Assembly: GCF_024436035.1 (NCBI RefSeq)
Contig: NZ_JANFNG010000005.1
Coordinates: 210,999-274,998 of the forward strand
DNA: 64,000 bases
DNA from: Streptomyces humicola
GTDB taxonomy: Bacteria > Actinomycetota > Actinomycetes > Streptomycetales > Streptomycetaceae
Direction of reading: 5' to 3'
Of this stretch, positions 32,147-40,542 are shown one piece after another; position 1 is the first letter of the stretch; the number at the start of each line of letters is the position of its first letter. The translations under genes were made by a program, and so were the position numbers. The notes beneath the pieces were generated by a model. That model saw only the letters and a program-made list of their open reading frames with translations. It searched no databases and was not told where the DNA came from.

Positions 32147-34002
32147 TCAGGAGGGCATCGACTGTGCTGTCCGCTTCGGCATTGTCTGCTTCCGCGGAGT
32201 GTGCTTCGCGCCGTTGTGGAGGGCTGTGAGAACGGACTGGTGGGTGATCCAGCCGAGGAGGCGGGTGCGGGCCTCGTCGAGGACGGGCAGCCCCGCGCCG
32301 TCGGCGCAGACGAGGGCGTCGAGCGCTTCGGAGACGCCCGTGCCGGTGGTGACGGGCTTGGGCAGGTGGGTGATGGTGGCCACGGTGGTGGTGTCGTGAG
32401 CGCCGTCGGCGAGGGTTTCGGCGGTGGTGCGTGCGGTGGCCGTGCCCAGGTAGGTGCCGTCGGTAGCGAGGACGGGCAGCACGCCGTGGGGTGAACGGGC
32501 CAGGGCGTCGGCCGCGTTGACGAGTGGGTCTCGGGCAGCGTTGCCGGGACCGGTTCCATCACCGCGCCCACCGTGATGCCGGCGAGCGGTGCGGTGGCGG
32601 GGGTGTGGTCGATGTCGATGCCGCGGCGGCGCAGCTTGAGGGTGTAGATGGTGTCGCGGGACAGGGTGCGGCTGATGCCGGTGGCGAGGACGATGGCGGT
32701 CATCAGCGGCAGGATGATCGAGTATTCGCCGGTGAGCTCGAACATGATGATCACGGCGGTGATCGGGGCGCGGGCGGCTCCGGCGAAGACGGCGCCCATG
32801 CCGATCAGGGCGTATGCCCCGGGCTGCCCCGTAATGCCGGGCGCAAGGTCGTGGGCGGTGGCGCCGAAGGCGGAGCCGAGCATGGCGCCCATGAAGAGCG
32901 AGGGTGCGAAGACGCCGCCGGAGCCGCCGATGCCGATGGTCAGGCTGGTGGCGACGATCTTGCCGACGAGCAGGACGATCAGGAAGCCGATCACGTACTT
33001 GCCGGCGACGGCGTTCTCCAGCACGGGGTAGCCGACGCCGTACATCTGCGGCAGCACCAAGAGCAACCCGCCGAGCAGCAGTCCGCCGACGGCGGGGCGG
33101 GCCCATTCCGGCCAGCGCCAGGCGAAGTCGCAGGCGTCCTCGATCCAGTACAGGATGCGGGTGAAGGCGACACCGACGGCACCTGCGATCACGCCGAGGA
33201 GAGCGAAGAGCAGGTAGTCGGCGAGGTTGTGGACCGTGAAGGGCGGCAGGTGGAGGAAGGGGGTGTTGCCGAAGGCGGCCCGGCCGATCACGGACGCGGT
33301 GACCGAGGCGAGGACGACCATGCCGAAGGATTCTGCGGTGAAGTCGCGCAGGATCAGCTCCATCGCGAAGAACACCCCGGCCAGTGGGGCGTTGAAGGTG
33401 GCCGCGATGCCGCCGGCGGCGCCGCAGGCGACGAGCACTCGCATCCGGTCCTCGGCCACCTTGACCACGCGGCCGAGCGTGGAGCCGAAGGCGGAGCCGA
33501 TCTGCACGATCGGCCCCTCGCGACCGACCGATCCGCCGCCGCCGATGCACAGTGCGGAGGCGAGCGACTTGACGATCGCGACCTGCGGGGCGATCCGTCC
33601 GCCGCGCCGGGCGACCGCGTACATCACTTCGGGCACCCCGTGGCCGCGCGCCTCGCGGGCGAAACGCTGCACCAGCGGCCCGTACGCCAGCCCCGCCAGC
33701 ACGGGCGCCGCCAGCACGAACCAGGGGCCCAGCCAGGGCACGTGCCCATTGGCCGGATGCCCGCTCACCGCTGAGTAGTCAGCGTGACCGGACAGCAGGG
33801 AGGTGAAGGTCTTGATCAGCCAACGGAAGACGATCGCCCCGACGCCCGCGACGGCCCCGACGAGCAGGGCCATTGCCAGCAGGCCGCTCTTCGCCTCCCG
33901 CAGCGTGGCCAGGGCGGCGGGCAGGCCACGCCGCACGGCGGGCGCGGTGCCGGGTATGGAAGCAGTGGTGGGTTTGGTGGTCGATCCTGGTCGGCTCATC
34001 AT
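32147..34002 (-). pseudogene. ClC chloride channel/antiporter with CBS domains, one frameshift
   Basis: The membrane part (about 490 residues) is intact: GHGVPEVM, the gating-Glu motif GSVGREGPIVQ and GGSGGVFAPS are all present. Frame breaks at about 32521-32530, just after VMEPVPATLPET, and continues one frame over as PLVNAADALARSPHGVLPVL through the CBS pair (VSEALDALVCADGAGLPVLDE) to the stop at 32147. Without correction the frame runs to 32059 with a Pro/Ser-rich nonsense tail. Bacterial ClCs exchange Cl- for H+ and assist extreme-acid survival. Either a sequencing error or a channel that has lost its CBS regulator. Divergent from the MarR gene. Confidence 0.8.
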
Positions 34003-34005
34003 ATT

Positions 34006-34040
34006 TTGCAGTATGCAAGACCTACTATTGTCCTATGCAA
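34006..34040. promoter_or_regulatory. Palindromic operator in the clc/marR divergent promoter
   Basis: TTGCAGTATGCAA at 34006-34018 is a perfect inverted repeat with a 3-bp centre; a related, weaker site TTGTCCTATGCAA lies at 34028-34040. On the minus strand CATACT within the first site sits 7 nt before the clc ATG, so it may be the -10 of a leaderless transcript. A regulator bound here would block it. The neighbouring MarR is the natural candidate. Confidence 0.65.
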
Positions 34041-34108
34041 GGGACGCTCACCATGTGAGACGCTGCGGCTCGCGGCCTGCGGCGAGGCTGTGGACAGGAG
34101 GTAGAAAG

Positions 34109-34639
34109 GTGCTCATGCCGAAGCGCCCACCCCTCACGACCCCCTCAACCCCCGATGAAGCCCGCTCCAGCCCCGCCGGTGCGGACGAGGTGGTCACCGC
34201 CGTCCTGACCGCATCCCGCCTGCTCGTGGCGGTCTCCGCGCGCTCTCTCGCGTCGGTCGAAGAGGCACTGACACTGCCGCAATTCCGCATGCTCGTCGTC
34301 CTCGACAGCCGCGGCGCGATGAACATCTCCCGGCTCGGCGAGCACCTCGACGTCATCCCGTCGACCGCCATGCGCATGGTCGACCGGCTCGTCGGCGCCG
34401 GAATGCTGGCCCGCACGGCCAACCCGGCCAACCGGCGAGAGATCCTGATCGACCTCACCGATGCCGGACGACGCGTCGTCCACCAGGCCACCGAACACCG
34501 CCGGGACGAGATCGCCCGCATCGTCGCCGCCATGCCGTCCGACCAGCGCGCTGGCCTGATCGAAGCGCTCAACGCATTCACCCAAGCCGGCGGGGAGCCA
34601 CCAGCGCACGTCAAACCCTCCCTCGACGTCGGCTGGTGA
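34109..34639 (+). CDS. MarR-family transcriptional regulator
   Basis: A 176-aa winged-helix protein. LTLPQFRMLVVLDSRGAMNI leads into the recognition helix region VIPSTAMRMVDRLVGAGML, then the wing RTANPANRREILIDLTDAG, all standard MarR features. GTG at 34109 has AGGAGG 7 nt upstream; an in-frame ATG follows two codons later. No Cys suggests it is not a thiol sensor; ligand unknown. Divergent from clc and followed by a lipoprotein gene whose promoter has a similar site, so it probably controls both and itself. Confidence 0.9.
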   Translation: MLMPKRPPLTTPSTPDEARSSPAGADEVVTAVLTASRLLVAVSARSLASVEEALTLPQFRMLVVLDSRGAMNISRLGEHLDVIPSTAMRMVDRLVGAGMLARTANPANRREILIDLTDAGRRVVHQATEHRRDEIARIVAAMPSDQRAGLIEALNAFTQAGGEPPAHVKPSLDVGW

Positions 34640-34710
34640 TCGCCGCCCGGCTTTCGCCGTCCCGGATGTGGCCGCATGGCAGGGGGTGGATGCAAGGCCG
34701 CCGATGCATA

Positions 34711-34724
34711 TTCGCATAATGCAA
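34711..34724 (+). promoter_or_regulatory. Candidate operator / leaderless promoter
   Basis: TTCGCATAATGCAA resembles the clc site: with the following AAGATGATG it aligns base by base with the minus-strand clc start region (TTGCATACTGCAAAATATG). The -10-like CATAAT ends 6 nt before the first ATG, the spacing of leaderless mRNAs common in actinobacteria. The inverted repeat is imperfect here. Confidence 0.5.
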
Positions 34725-34726
34725 AG

Positions 34727-35251
34727 ATGATGTGCCACGGCATCCCCGCCCGAACCCTCCGCACCGCCGCCGTCTCGGCAACCCTCGCCGTACTCGCGGC
34801 TGCCTGCTCCGGCAACTCGAGCGAACCGACAGCACCGACCACGTCCACCGGCGGCTCCACGAGCGCCCCCACCACACCGGGACGCATCGACGCGACCGCG
34901 CCCGGAATCGACCTGCACATCACCGACGCGGTCGCGCACCTGGACGCCACCGGGACCGGCGAGGTGACCATGACCATCCGCAACGGCGGCGGCGTCCCCG
35001 AACACCTGGACATGGTCGCCGCTCCTGGCGGAGCCAGGGCCACTCTCCAGGGCGGCAGCGCGGTCAACGGCTCCATGACCACCTCCGGGATCCTGCTGCA
35101 GCCCGCAAGCACCACCACCTTTGGCGGTCCGGGGCCGCGCATCCTGTTCCACCAGGTCCGGGGCATCACGGCCGACCACACACTGCCGCTCATCCTGCAA
35201 TTCGGCGTGGCCGGGCTGGTCCATCTTCAAGCCCGCGTTTCCGACCACTGA
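34727..35251 (+). CDS. Lipoprotein, PCu(A)C copper-chaperone-like
   Basis: A 174-aa exported lipoprotein: Arg-containing n-region, hydrophobic AVSATLAVLAA and lipobox LAAAC with the Cys at residue 26, then a Ser/Thr-rich linker. The folded part (LHITDAVAHL, GEVTMTIRNGGGVPEHLDMV, LQPASTTTFGG, LPLILQFGVAGLVHLQARV) follows the PCu(A)C/DUF461 cupredoxin-like plan. The His/Met copper ligands of the canonical H(M)x10Mx21HxM motif are mostly absent, so it may not bind copper. No ribosome site is seen; the transcript may be leaderless. Confidence 0.7.
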   Translation: MMCHGIPARTLRTAAVSATLAVLAAACSGNSSEPTAPTTSTGGSTSAPTTPGRIDATAPGIDLHITDAVAHLDATGTGEVTMTIRNGGGVPEHLDMVAAPGGARATLQGGSAVNGSMTTSGILLQPASTTTFGGPGPRILFHQVRGITADHTLPLILQFGVAGLVHLQARVSDH

Positions 35252-35352
35252 AGGCGGCCGTACTTCTCGTACAAGCGCACGGCCCTCGCGCTGCGTCGCA
35301 CGGCGGCTCCACGCGTGGATCGGTCGGCTCGCCGACGGGCGAGTGACGTAGG

Positions 35353-35847
35353 TCACCAACGTCGCGGCAGGAGAGGCGTGATCTGCACGAAAGGGATGTG
35401 GTCGCGTCCGGCCTGGTAACAATCTGCGTGGCCCGCATCCGTGCGCCTGCCGCTGGCGCGCAACATCTGCAGGGCGGCCTGCGGGTGGCTGCGGGCATAC
35501 GCGCGCATGGCGCGGCCGGACTGCTCGGGGGTGAGCGGCTGGGCGACGGCTGCGGCGCGGCGGCCACCGACTCGGATGGTGACGGCTGGGTCCTGCTGGA
35601 CGTCGAGGTACCACGGCGTCGAGGTCCCTCGCCCGCAGGCCACCGTGTAGGTGTCCGACCGCGGGTCGTGTGCGGCGACTTCGAGGAGGGCATGCCGCCG
35701 TTGACCGTTCAGACGACTGATATGGGTGAGCAGCAGGAACCGCTCACCGAGCAGCCGGCCCAGGTGCCAGCGATACAGGCGGACCGGAGCCCGCATCAGC
35801 ACACGACGCAGCCCTGACAACTCGACGTCGGTAGACACAGCGGACAC
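35353..35847 (-). CDS. Nitroreductase-family deazaflavin-dependent oxidoreductase (DDN/DUF385) 1
   Basis: About 164 aa from GTG 35847, which has GAAGGGGG upstream; ATG 35874 or 35913 would lengthen it. LRRVLMRAPVRLYRWHLGRL, LLLTHISRLNGQRRHALLEV and ATSTPWYLDVQQDPAVTIRVG-type segments are typical of the DDN split-barrel family, which binds F420. A close paralogue lies at 43150-43686. Such proteins reduce quinones or nitro compounds. The upstream region carries the TTGCC palindrome. Confidence 0.82.
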   Translation of the reverse strand: MSAVSTDVELSGLRRVLMRAPVRLYRWHLGRLLGERFLLLTHISRLNGQRRHALLEVAAHDPRSDTYTVACGRGTSTPWYLDVQQDPAVTIRVGGRRAAAVAQPLTPEQSGRAMRAYARSHPQAALQMLRASGRRTDAGHADCYQAGRDHIPFVQITPLLPRRW

Positions 35848-36024
35848 AACCACCACCCCCTTCTGCGCAGACATCGCAGCGCCAGCGCGTCTCGAACCGG
35901 ACCCGGACGACATAGCGCGCGACGCGCACCAGACCGGCCACGGGAGGGTCCGATACTGGACACCCCGATGCCGACGCTGCTGAGGCCCGACGCAATCGCA
36001 CCGACGTCCGCCTGGCGACTATTA

Positions 36025-36056
36025 TTGCCATAGGCAAACATGGCACAAGGCAAAAC
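36025..36056. promoter_or_regulatory. Shared 32-bp element with TTGCC-ATA-GGCAA palindrome
   Basis: TTGCCATAGGCAA at 36025-36037 is a perfect inverted repeat, followed 11 bp on by another GGCAA half site. The whole 32 bp matches 44094-44125 at 27 positions without gaps. It lies in the divergent gap between the nitroreductase (left) and the HPP gene (right), at a position suited to an operator. The same TTGC-N5-GCAA core occurs at 34006 and 36839. Confidence 0.6.
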
Positions 36057-36115
36057 GTTGATTCGAGGGACCGTCGGTCACACCGCCGGATGCGCGGCCG
36101 ACCTGAACCGTCACC

Positions 36116-36745
36116 ATGAGCGCTGTCCACCGCAGGCAGAGCAACCCGCCGTGCCGGACGCCGGGACCGGGTGAAATCGGCCGCGCCCTGCGTCGATCTG
36201 CCGCCTCCGGGCATCCCGCCGGCCCGCAGGCTCTCAGTACACGCCTGTTGGTCGGTGGACGGCTACTGATTCTCTCCGCCGGGCTGCTCGCCGCCGCCGG
36301 CATGATCGGCCACATCATCGGTCTGATCCTGCTGACCACCACGGTCGGCCCCACCGGGTATCTCTTGCTGGCGCACCCGGACACCGAAGCCGCCCAGGTA
36401 CGCTGCGCCGCACTGGGCCACCTGGCGGCAACCGTCTGCGGACTGGCCTGCCTAGCCGCCTTCGGTCTGTGGAGCCGCCCCTCCATCGCTCAGCAGGGCG
36501 CCGACAGCCTGCCGCAGATCGGCGCCCAAGCTCTGGCCGTCGGCCTGACACTGCTCGCCCTCGTCGCCCTCAATGCCGACCACCCGCCGGCCGCCGCAAC
36601 CGCCTTGATGATCACCTCCGGCATAGCCCGGCCAGGACCGCCGCTGTATGGCATGCTCATCGGCCTGGCCATCGTGATCACCACTGCAGCCGCACTCGCC
36701 AAGGTTCCATGGCTCCGCGAACGCACCCGCCGCACATTCCACTGA
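36116..36745 (+). CDS. HPP-family integral membrane protein
   Basis: A 209-aa protein with about four membrane helices starting near residue 45. The motif DHPPAAATALMITSG followed by YGMLIGLAIVI is the HPP signature and gives the family its name; VGPTGYLLLAHPDTEAAQ also matches. Some HPP proteins have been linked to nitrite transport; a role here is not known. The first about 40 residues are poorly conserved, so the true start may be downstream of ATG 36116, which lacks a ribosome site. Confidence 0.8.
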   Translation: MSAVHRRQSNPPCRTPGPGEIGRALRRSAASGHPAGPQALSTRLLVGGRLLILSAGLLAAAGMIGHIIGLILLTTTVGPTGYLLLAHPDTEAAQVRCAALGHLAATVCGLACLAAFGLWSRPSIAQQGADSLPQIGAQALAVGLTLLALVALNADHPPAAATALMITSGIARPGPPLYGMLIGLAIVITTAAALAKVPWLRERTRRTFH

Positions 36746-36838
36746 CGCATGGAACCCGCAGGACATTTGGGATCATCGCCGGTGTTCCCCCACCCGCACC
36801 TGCAGGCCCGGCAGATCGGCGTGCCGAGGTCTTCACTT

Positions 36839-36851
36839 TTGCACGGTGCAA
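36839..36851 (+). promoter_or_regulatory. TTGCA-CGG-TGCAA palindromic operator
   Basis: TTGCACGGTGCAA is a perfect 13-bp inverted repeat placed 60 bp before the zinc-ribbon gene. A -10-like TAGGAT follows 5 bp later (36856-36861), so bound protein would overlap the polymerase site. Same architecture as the clc site. Confidence 0.6.
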
Positions 36852-36911
36852 TCGTAGGATGAGATTAGGAGGGCTCCACAGGCGAGGCCCGAGTTCAGGT
36901 GTGCCGGGGTG

Positions 36912-37163
36912 ATGACCGTGACGGCTCAGAGTGTGCATGAGGCGTATTCCTTCGTATGCCTGCGGTGCGGGTTCGGATGGGAGCAGGAGTACGAAATCCG
37001 GCACGCCACGAACCTGTCCGGACACCTGTGCGCCCAGTACTTCACCGACGGGCGACGCGTCCCCTCTCCGCTGACACAGGCCAAGTGCCCATCCTGCGAC
37101 GGCCGACGGATCCGCACTCTGCGATCCGGGCGCGTCACCGCCGCACACCTCTTCCCGAGCTGA
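36912..37163 (+). CDS. Small zinc-ribbon protein 1
   Basis: An 83-84-aa protein with two CxxC knuckles: CLRCGFGW near the N-terminus and CPSCDGRR near residue 60, which should bind one zinc. The middle reads YEIRHATNLSGHLCAQYF and VPSPLTQAKCP. It starts at ATG 36912 or the GTG one codon before. A related protein is at 43798-44025, again close to a nitroreductase, so the two families probably work together. Function unknown. Confidence 0.75.
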   Translation: MTVTAQSVHEAYSFVCLRCGFGWEQEYEIRHATNLSGHLCAQYFTDGRRVPSPLTQAKCPSCDGRRIRTLRSGRVTAAHLFPS

Positions 37164-37988
37164 ACGCAACAGGCCGCCACCGTGCGCTGCAAGCGTCGGT
37201 ACACCTCGGAGGCTCTACACCGCGCAGGATCGCAGACAATCGATATGTGCTTGACGCGAGGACGAGAGTCCGACACATCAACGGCAAGAGCCGTTGATCG
37301 ACTTCACGGGCCATCTCGCGAACAGCTTCTTCCGCTACGGCCAACCACCTCCGCAGCACGGTGATGGAGGGAACGACGAGCCCTGTTGCGGGACCGGGTC
37401 ATCGGCTACACGGATGCCGAGAAGGGATCACGGGGCGGGCCAGTCGTCGCTGACGCATGCGTACGCCGCGGGTCCAGCATGGAGGTCGCGTCCGGGTATT
37501 CGTGAACATCGGCAACCCGCGCCGTCAGCCGACAGCCGACAGCCGACAGCCGACAGGGAGAAGCCCGAGCCCCGCGTTCGCTGGTCCGAACCGGCCTGAT
37601 CCCACGCTGCAGTCCGCGTGCCCGTCCCGCGTAAGGGACACCGCTGAGGGCCGATAATCGGAATACAACGGGCTGGTTGCGATGGGCATATGTGGTGTGC
37701 CATCGTAAATTTTGGCGCGCAGCGCCCATGGCTTTCAAAGGACTCCTGTGGTCGAATCATCCTTTCGTCTGCGGGAGTTTGGATTCCGCGTACTCGGCTC
37801 CTTCTGGAGCGGCGCGGTGCCGCATCCTGGAGCGGCTGGGGAGGGCTTTGCGGTGTTCATATCTGCGACGGATCGTCTCGGACGCTGATTTTTTCCGGTC
37901 ATCTGACTGAGCCGTAGCTGTGCAGCGCTCGCGGTGTATCCGCGCGCTTCCTTTCCCCGCGCCCGGAGTTCGGAAGGGACGGCCATCA
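37164..37988. other. Long non-coding stretch with a small tandem repeat
   Basis: No gene is supported in these 825 bp. A 7-bp unit CAGCCGA is repeated 4.4 times at 37526-37556. GGAAGGGA at about 37972 is the ribosome site of the transporter gene that follows. The short frames present have atypical composition and no recognisable domains. Confidence 0.6.
37526..37556. repeat. Short tandem repeat, 4.4 copies of CAGCCGA
   Basis: Exact tandem copies of a 7-bp unit. The unit length is not a multiple of three, and no gene crosses it, so copy number could vary without coding effect. Confidence 0.85.
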
Positions 37989-39743
37989 ATGAGTCGCTCC
38001 GGCCATGGAAACCCCTGCCCTGCGTGGCGAGTTGTCCGGCGGCTGGTGGCGGTCCGGCCTACGTGGCACGACCTCGCGTCGATGGGCTGCTCTCCGCGCA
38101 AGGACGTCATGGCCGGCGTTGTCGTGGCGATCGCGACGCTTCCCGCAGCCCTGGGCCTCGGTGTTGCTTCCGGGCTGGGGGCCTCTGCGGGAATCGTCAG
38201 TGCCGTGGTGGCTGGAGCCGTCGCGGCCGTGCTCGGGGGATCGAATCTGCAGGTCACCGGACCGACCGGGATCCTGTTGGTGGTCCTGGCGCCCGTCGTC
38301 CGCGCTGATGGCCCGCCAGCGGCCTTCAGTGTCGGACTGATGGCCGGTGTGCTGCTCATCGTTCTGGCCCTCAGCGGCGTGAGCCGCTTCATGCGCTACG
38401 TGCCGGTGTCGGTCGTCGAAGGGTTCACGGTGGGCTGTGCCATCGTGATCGTCCTGCGTCAGCTCCCCATGGCATTGGGCCAGACCGCCAGGCATGCTGA
38501 TCTCGCCATCGTCACGGCGGTCAAGGCGATCGTGCACTTCGTCGCGCATCCGCATTGGCTCACGGTCGCCGTCGCAGGTGGCGCACTGCTCGTGCGACTG
38601 ATCGAGAGCCAGTTGCGACTGCCTGGACCGTTCACTGTCCTTGCCGTGGTCGCTACGACGGCGTTGGCTCAAACGGCACACCTCCCCTTGCAGCGCATCG
38701 GGCACGTCGCTGCCGGTCCGCCCGTCTTCTCCCCGCACTTCCTGAGGCTCTCTTCGCTACCGGATCTGTTGCCCTCGGCGGTCCTGCTGGCCGTGCTGGT
38801 GGCCTTCGAGTCACTCATGGCACTCTCCGCCGCAGAAGTAATCGGCGCGGACGAACACCCCGATAGTGACCGAGAGTTGTTCGGACAGGGCGTGGCCAAT
38901 CTGACCGTGTCGCTCTTCGGGGGGTTGCCGGCCACCGGTGCCGTGATGCGCACCGCCGTCAACGCCCGCGTCGGGGCTACCTCGCGCCTGGCATCCTTGG
39001 TGAACTGCGCGGTACTCGCGATCCTCGCTTACGCGGCGGGCCCGCTCACCGCCGACATCCCGCGCGCCGCGCTGACCGGGGTGATGATCGCCACCGTGGT
39101 CCGGTTGATCGACTTTCGCGCCGTACGTGCTCTCGCGCAGGCCGACCGCGGCCAGGCCGCCGTGGTAGGAGTCACCGCGGCGACTCCGCTCGTCTTCAAC
39201 CTTCTCACCGCCATCGCCTCTGGAATCGCCGTGGCCACGGGGATCGCCCTGCACACACTTGTGCGCTCGGCCCGCACCCAATCCTCCTCCTCACGCAGCG
39301 CCGAACCCGTGCTGCTGGAGTCACTGCCGGTCAGCCGAGCCCCATGGCAAGCCCGGCCGGACGACCAGGTCTGTGCGTACGACATCGACGGGCCGCTGCT
39401 GTTCGCCACCGTCGACCGACTTTTGCGCCCAGTCCAGCAATCCCGGGCCCCGTTGATCGTTGTGTCCATGTCGAGGGTCACCGCTGCCGACGCCACCGGC
39501 ATGCTCGCCCTGAGGACCACCATCACCTCGCTCGCCCGACGCGGGACCCACGTCCTGCTGCACGGCATTCGAGACGAGCAGCTCAAGACGATGGACACCC
39601 TCGGCGTTCTGGACACGCTGAAATCCGGCGGTCACCTGACTGCCGTCACCGCCGCCGGCATCCACAACCCAGTGGCGGACGTGCCATCGTCCATGTCTTC
39701 ACCGTCACACGGTGATCGCACCGGCATCGTCTCGACGTCCTGA
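37989..39743 (+). CDS. SulP-family anion transporter with STAS domain
   Basis: A 584-aa SLC26/SulP protein with about 10-12 membrane helices. VTGPTGILLVVLAP, YVPVSVVEGFTVGCAIVIVL and FGGLPATGAVMRTAVNARVGATS are hallmark segments. The C-terminal STAS domain (about 440-560) includes PLIVVSMSRVTAADATGMLAL. ATG 37989 has GGAAGGGA at good spacing; the frame is open to 37920. These carriers move sulfate, bicarbonate or other anions by symport or exchange. In this acid-stress setting bicarbonate or chloride is conceivable, but the substrate is unknown. Confidence 0.9.
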   Translation: MSRSGHGNPCPAWRVVRRLVAVRPTWHDLASMGCSPRKDVMAGVVVAIATLPAALGLGVASGLGASAGIVSAVVAGAVAAVLGGSNLQVTGPTGILLVVLAPVVRADGPPAAFSVGLMAGVLLIVLALSGVSRFMRYVPVSVVEGFTVGCAIVIVLRQLPMALGQTARHADLAIVTAVKAIVHFVAHPHWLTVAVAGGALLVRLIESQLRLPGPFTVLAVVATTALAQTAHLPLQRIGHVAAGPPVFSPHFLRLSSLPDLLPSAVLLAVLVAFESLMALSAAEVIGADEHPDSDRELFGQGVANLTVSLFGGLPATGAVMRTAVNARVGATSRLASLVNCAVLAILAYAAGPLTADIPRAALTGVMIATVVRLIDFRAVRALAQADRGQAAVVGVTAATPLVFNLLTAIASGIAVATGIALHTLVRSARTQSSSSRSAEPVLLESLPVSRAPWQARPDDQVCAYDIDGPLLFATVDRLLRPVQQSRAPLIVVSMSRVTAADATGMLALRTTITSLARRGTHVLLHGIRDEQLKTMDTLGVLDTLKSGGHLTAVTAAGIHNPVADVPSSMSSPSHGDRTGIVSTS

Positions 39744-39800
39744 AAGCGTCTGCCCAAAGCCGTGATCAGGCGGCCCGAACCGGACTGTTGGACCGTCTGG

Positions 39801-39989
39801 TTATGCGGCGAGGACAAGGTTGTGCAGGCGAGCGACGACCTCGAGGGTGCGCGGGAAGCCATCGCCGCGCTGTCGGAAGTCACTGACGTTCTTGTGGCGA
39901 TGCATCCGGCCGAAGACACGCTGCACGCGAGCGCGAACCTTGCGGGGGACGGCTTTGTCCACTCGAATCCATCTGACGTGCACGTTCAC
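39801..39989 (-). pseudogene. IS5-family transposase C-terminal remnant
   Basis: About 50 residues (VRARVQRVFGRMHRHKNVSD, RQRGDGFPRTLEVVARLHNL) match the conserved C-terminal end of IS5-type DDE transposases, which commonly reads RVEHVFARMKTWKILRDCR then GIARLHNLALAG. The catalytic region is gone. It points away from the SulP gene and marks another lost insertion sequence. Confidence 0.7.
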
Positions 39990-40074
39990 CGAGAAGTGTC
40001 AGTCGCATGAGGAGGCGCTCACGCTCCGGTCCCGGTCCGGGTCCTCTGGCCCTCCCCCAGGGCGGGTCGGCCCT

Positions 40075-40100
40075 CCCCCTCCCCGGTGGGGTGGGGGTTT
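40075..40100 (+). terminator. Strong GC hairpin followed by T-tract
   Basis: CCCCCTCCCC (40075-40084) pairs with GGGGTGGGGG (40088-40097) around a GGT loop, with one T-T mismatch, and is followed by TTT. It stands between the IS remnant and the CsoR operon and probably ends transcription from the SulP gene. Confidence 0.6.
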
Positions 40101-40173
40101 GCTGGTTCACGAGCCCCTTGCGGGCTGCCGTCTGCCAGCCCGCAGCGGACCTTCGGCGGTTAGAGGTGGCGTG

Positions 40174-40542
40174 ATGGCGGGTGATGGGATGAGCAGCGCC
40201 CCCCGCGAGCTCCTGGGACGGCCGGCCCTGGCCTACAGCGCTGTCGGCCGGGAGGGGCGTCGAGCCGCGCTGCGGCGGTTGCGCACTGCGCGCGGCCACT
40301 TGGACGCGGTCGTGCGGATGCTGGAGAGCGACCGGTACTGCGTGGACGTCCTGCAGCAGCTGGCCGCGGTCGAGGGCGCGATCGTCAGGGCTCGGCGCGC
40401 GGTTTTCGAAGCGCATGTTCGGGGCTGCGTGGTTGACGCGGTCCGCCAGGGCGCCTTGGAGGACGGGGTGCACGAACTGCTCGCGGTGGTCTTCGGGGAC
40501 CGCCCGCCCACCGGCCGGGCCGAGGACAGGCCGATCCCATGA
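40174..40542 (+). CDS. csoR: CsoR/RcnR-family metal-sensing repressor
   Basis: A 122-aa all-helical repressor. GREGRRAALRRLRTARGHLDAV is the DNA-binding first helix pair, and Cys56 (RYCVDVLQQL), His81 and Cys85 (EAHVRGCV) give the C-H-C copper site of CsoR. In the apo form CsoR represses, and Cu(I) releases it. AGAGGT precedes ATG 40174. Its stop overlaps the P-type ATPase start by 4 bp, so it probably controls that gene although the ATPase is of the proton type, not a copper exporter. Confidence 0.85.
   Translation: MAGDGMSSAPRELLGRPALAYSAVGREGRRAALRRLRTARGHLDAVVRMLESDRYCVDVLQQLAAVEGAIVRARRAVFEAHVRGCVVDAVRQGALEDGVHELLAVVFGDRPPTGRAEDRPIP

Noticed and set aside
36040..36174. Leaderless 44-codon ORF starting right after the 36025 palindrome
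   Set aside because: Spacing resembles the leaderless clc start, but the peptide has no recognisable pattern and overlaps the start of the HPP gene in another frame.
37526..37556. Possible CRISPR-like repeat
   Set aside because: Units are 7 bp and contiguous with no spacers; it is a simple tandem repeat. No CRISPR array was seen anywhere in the window.
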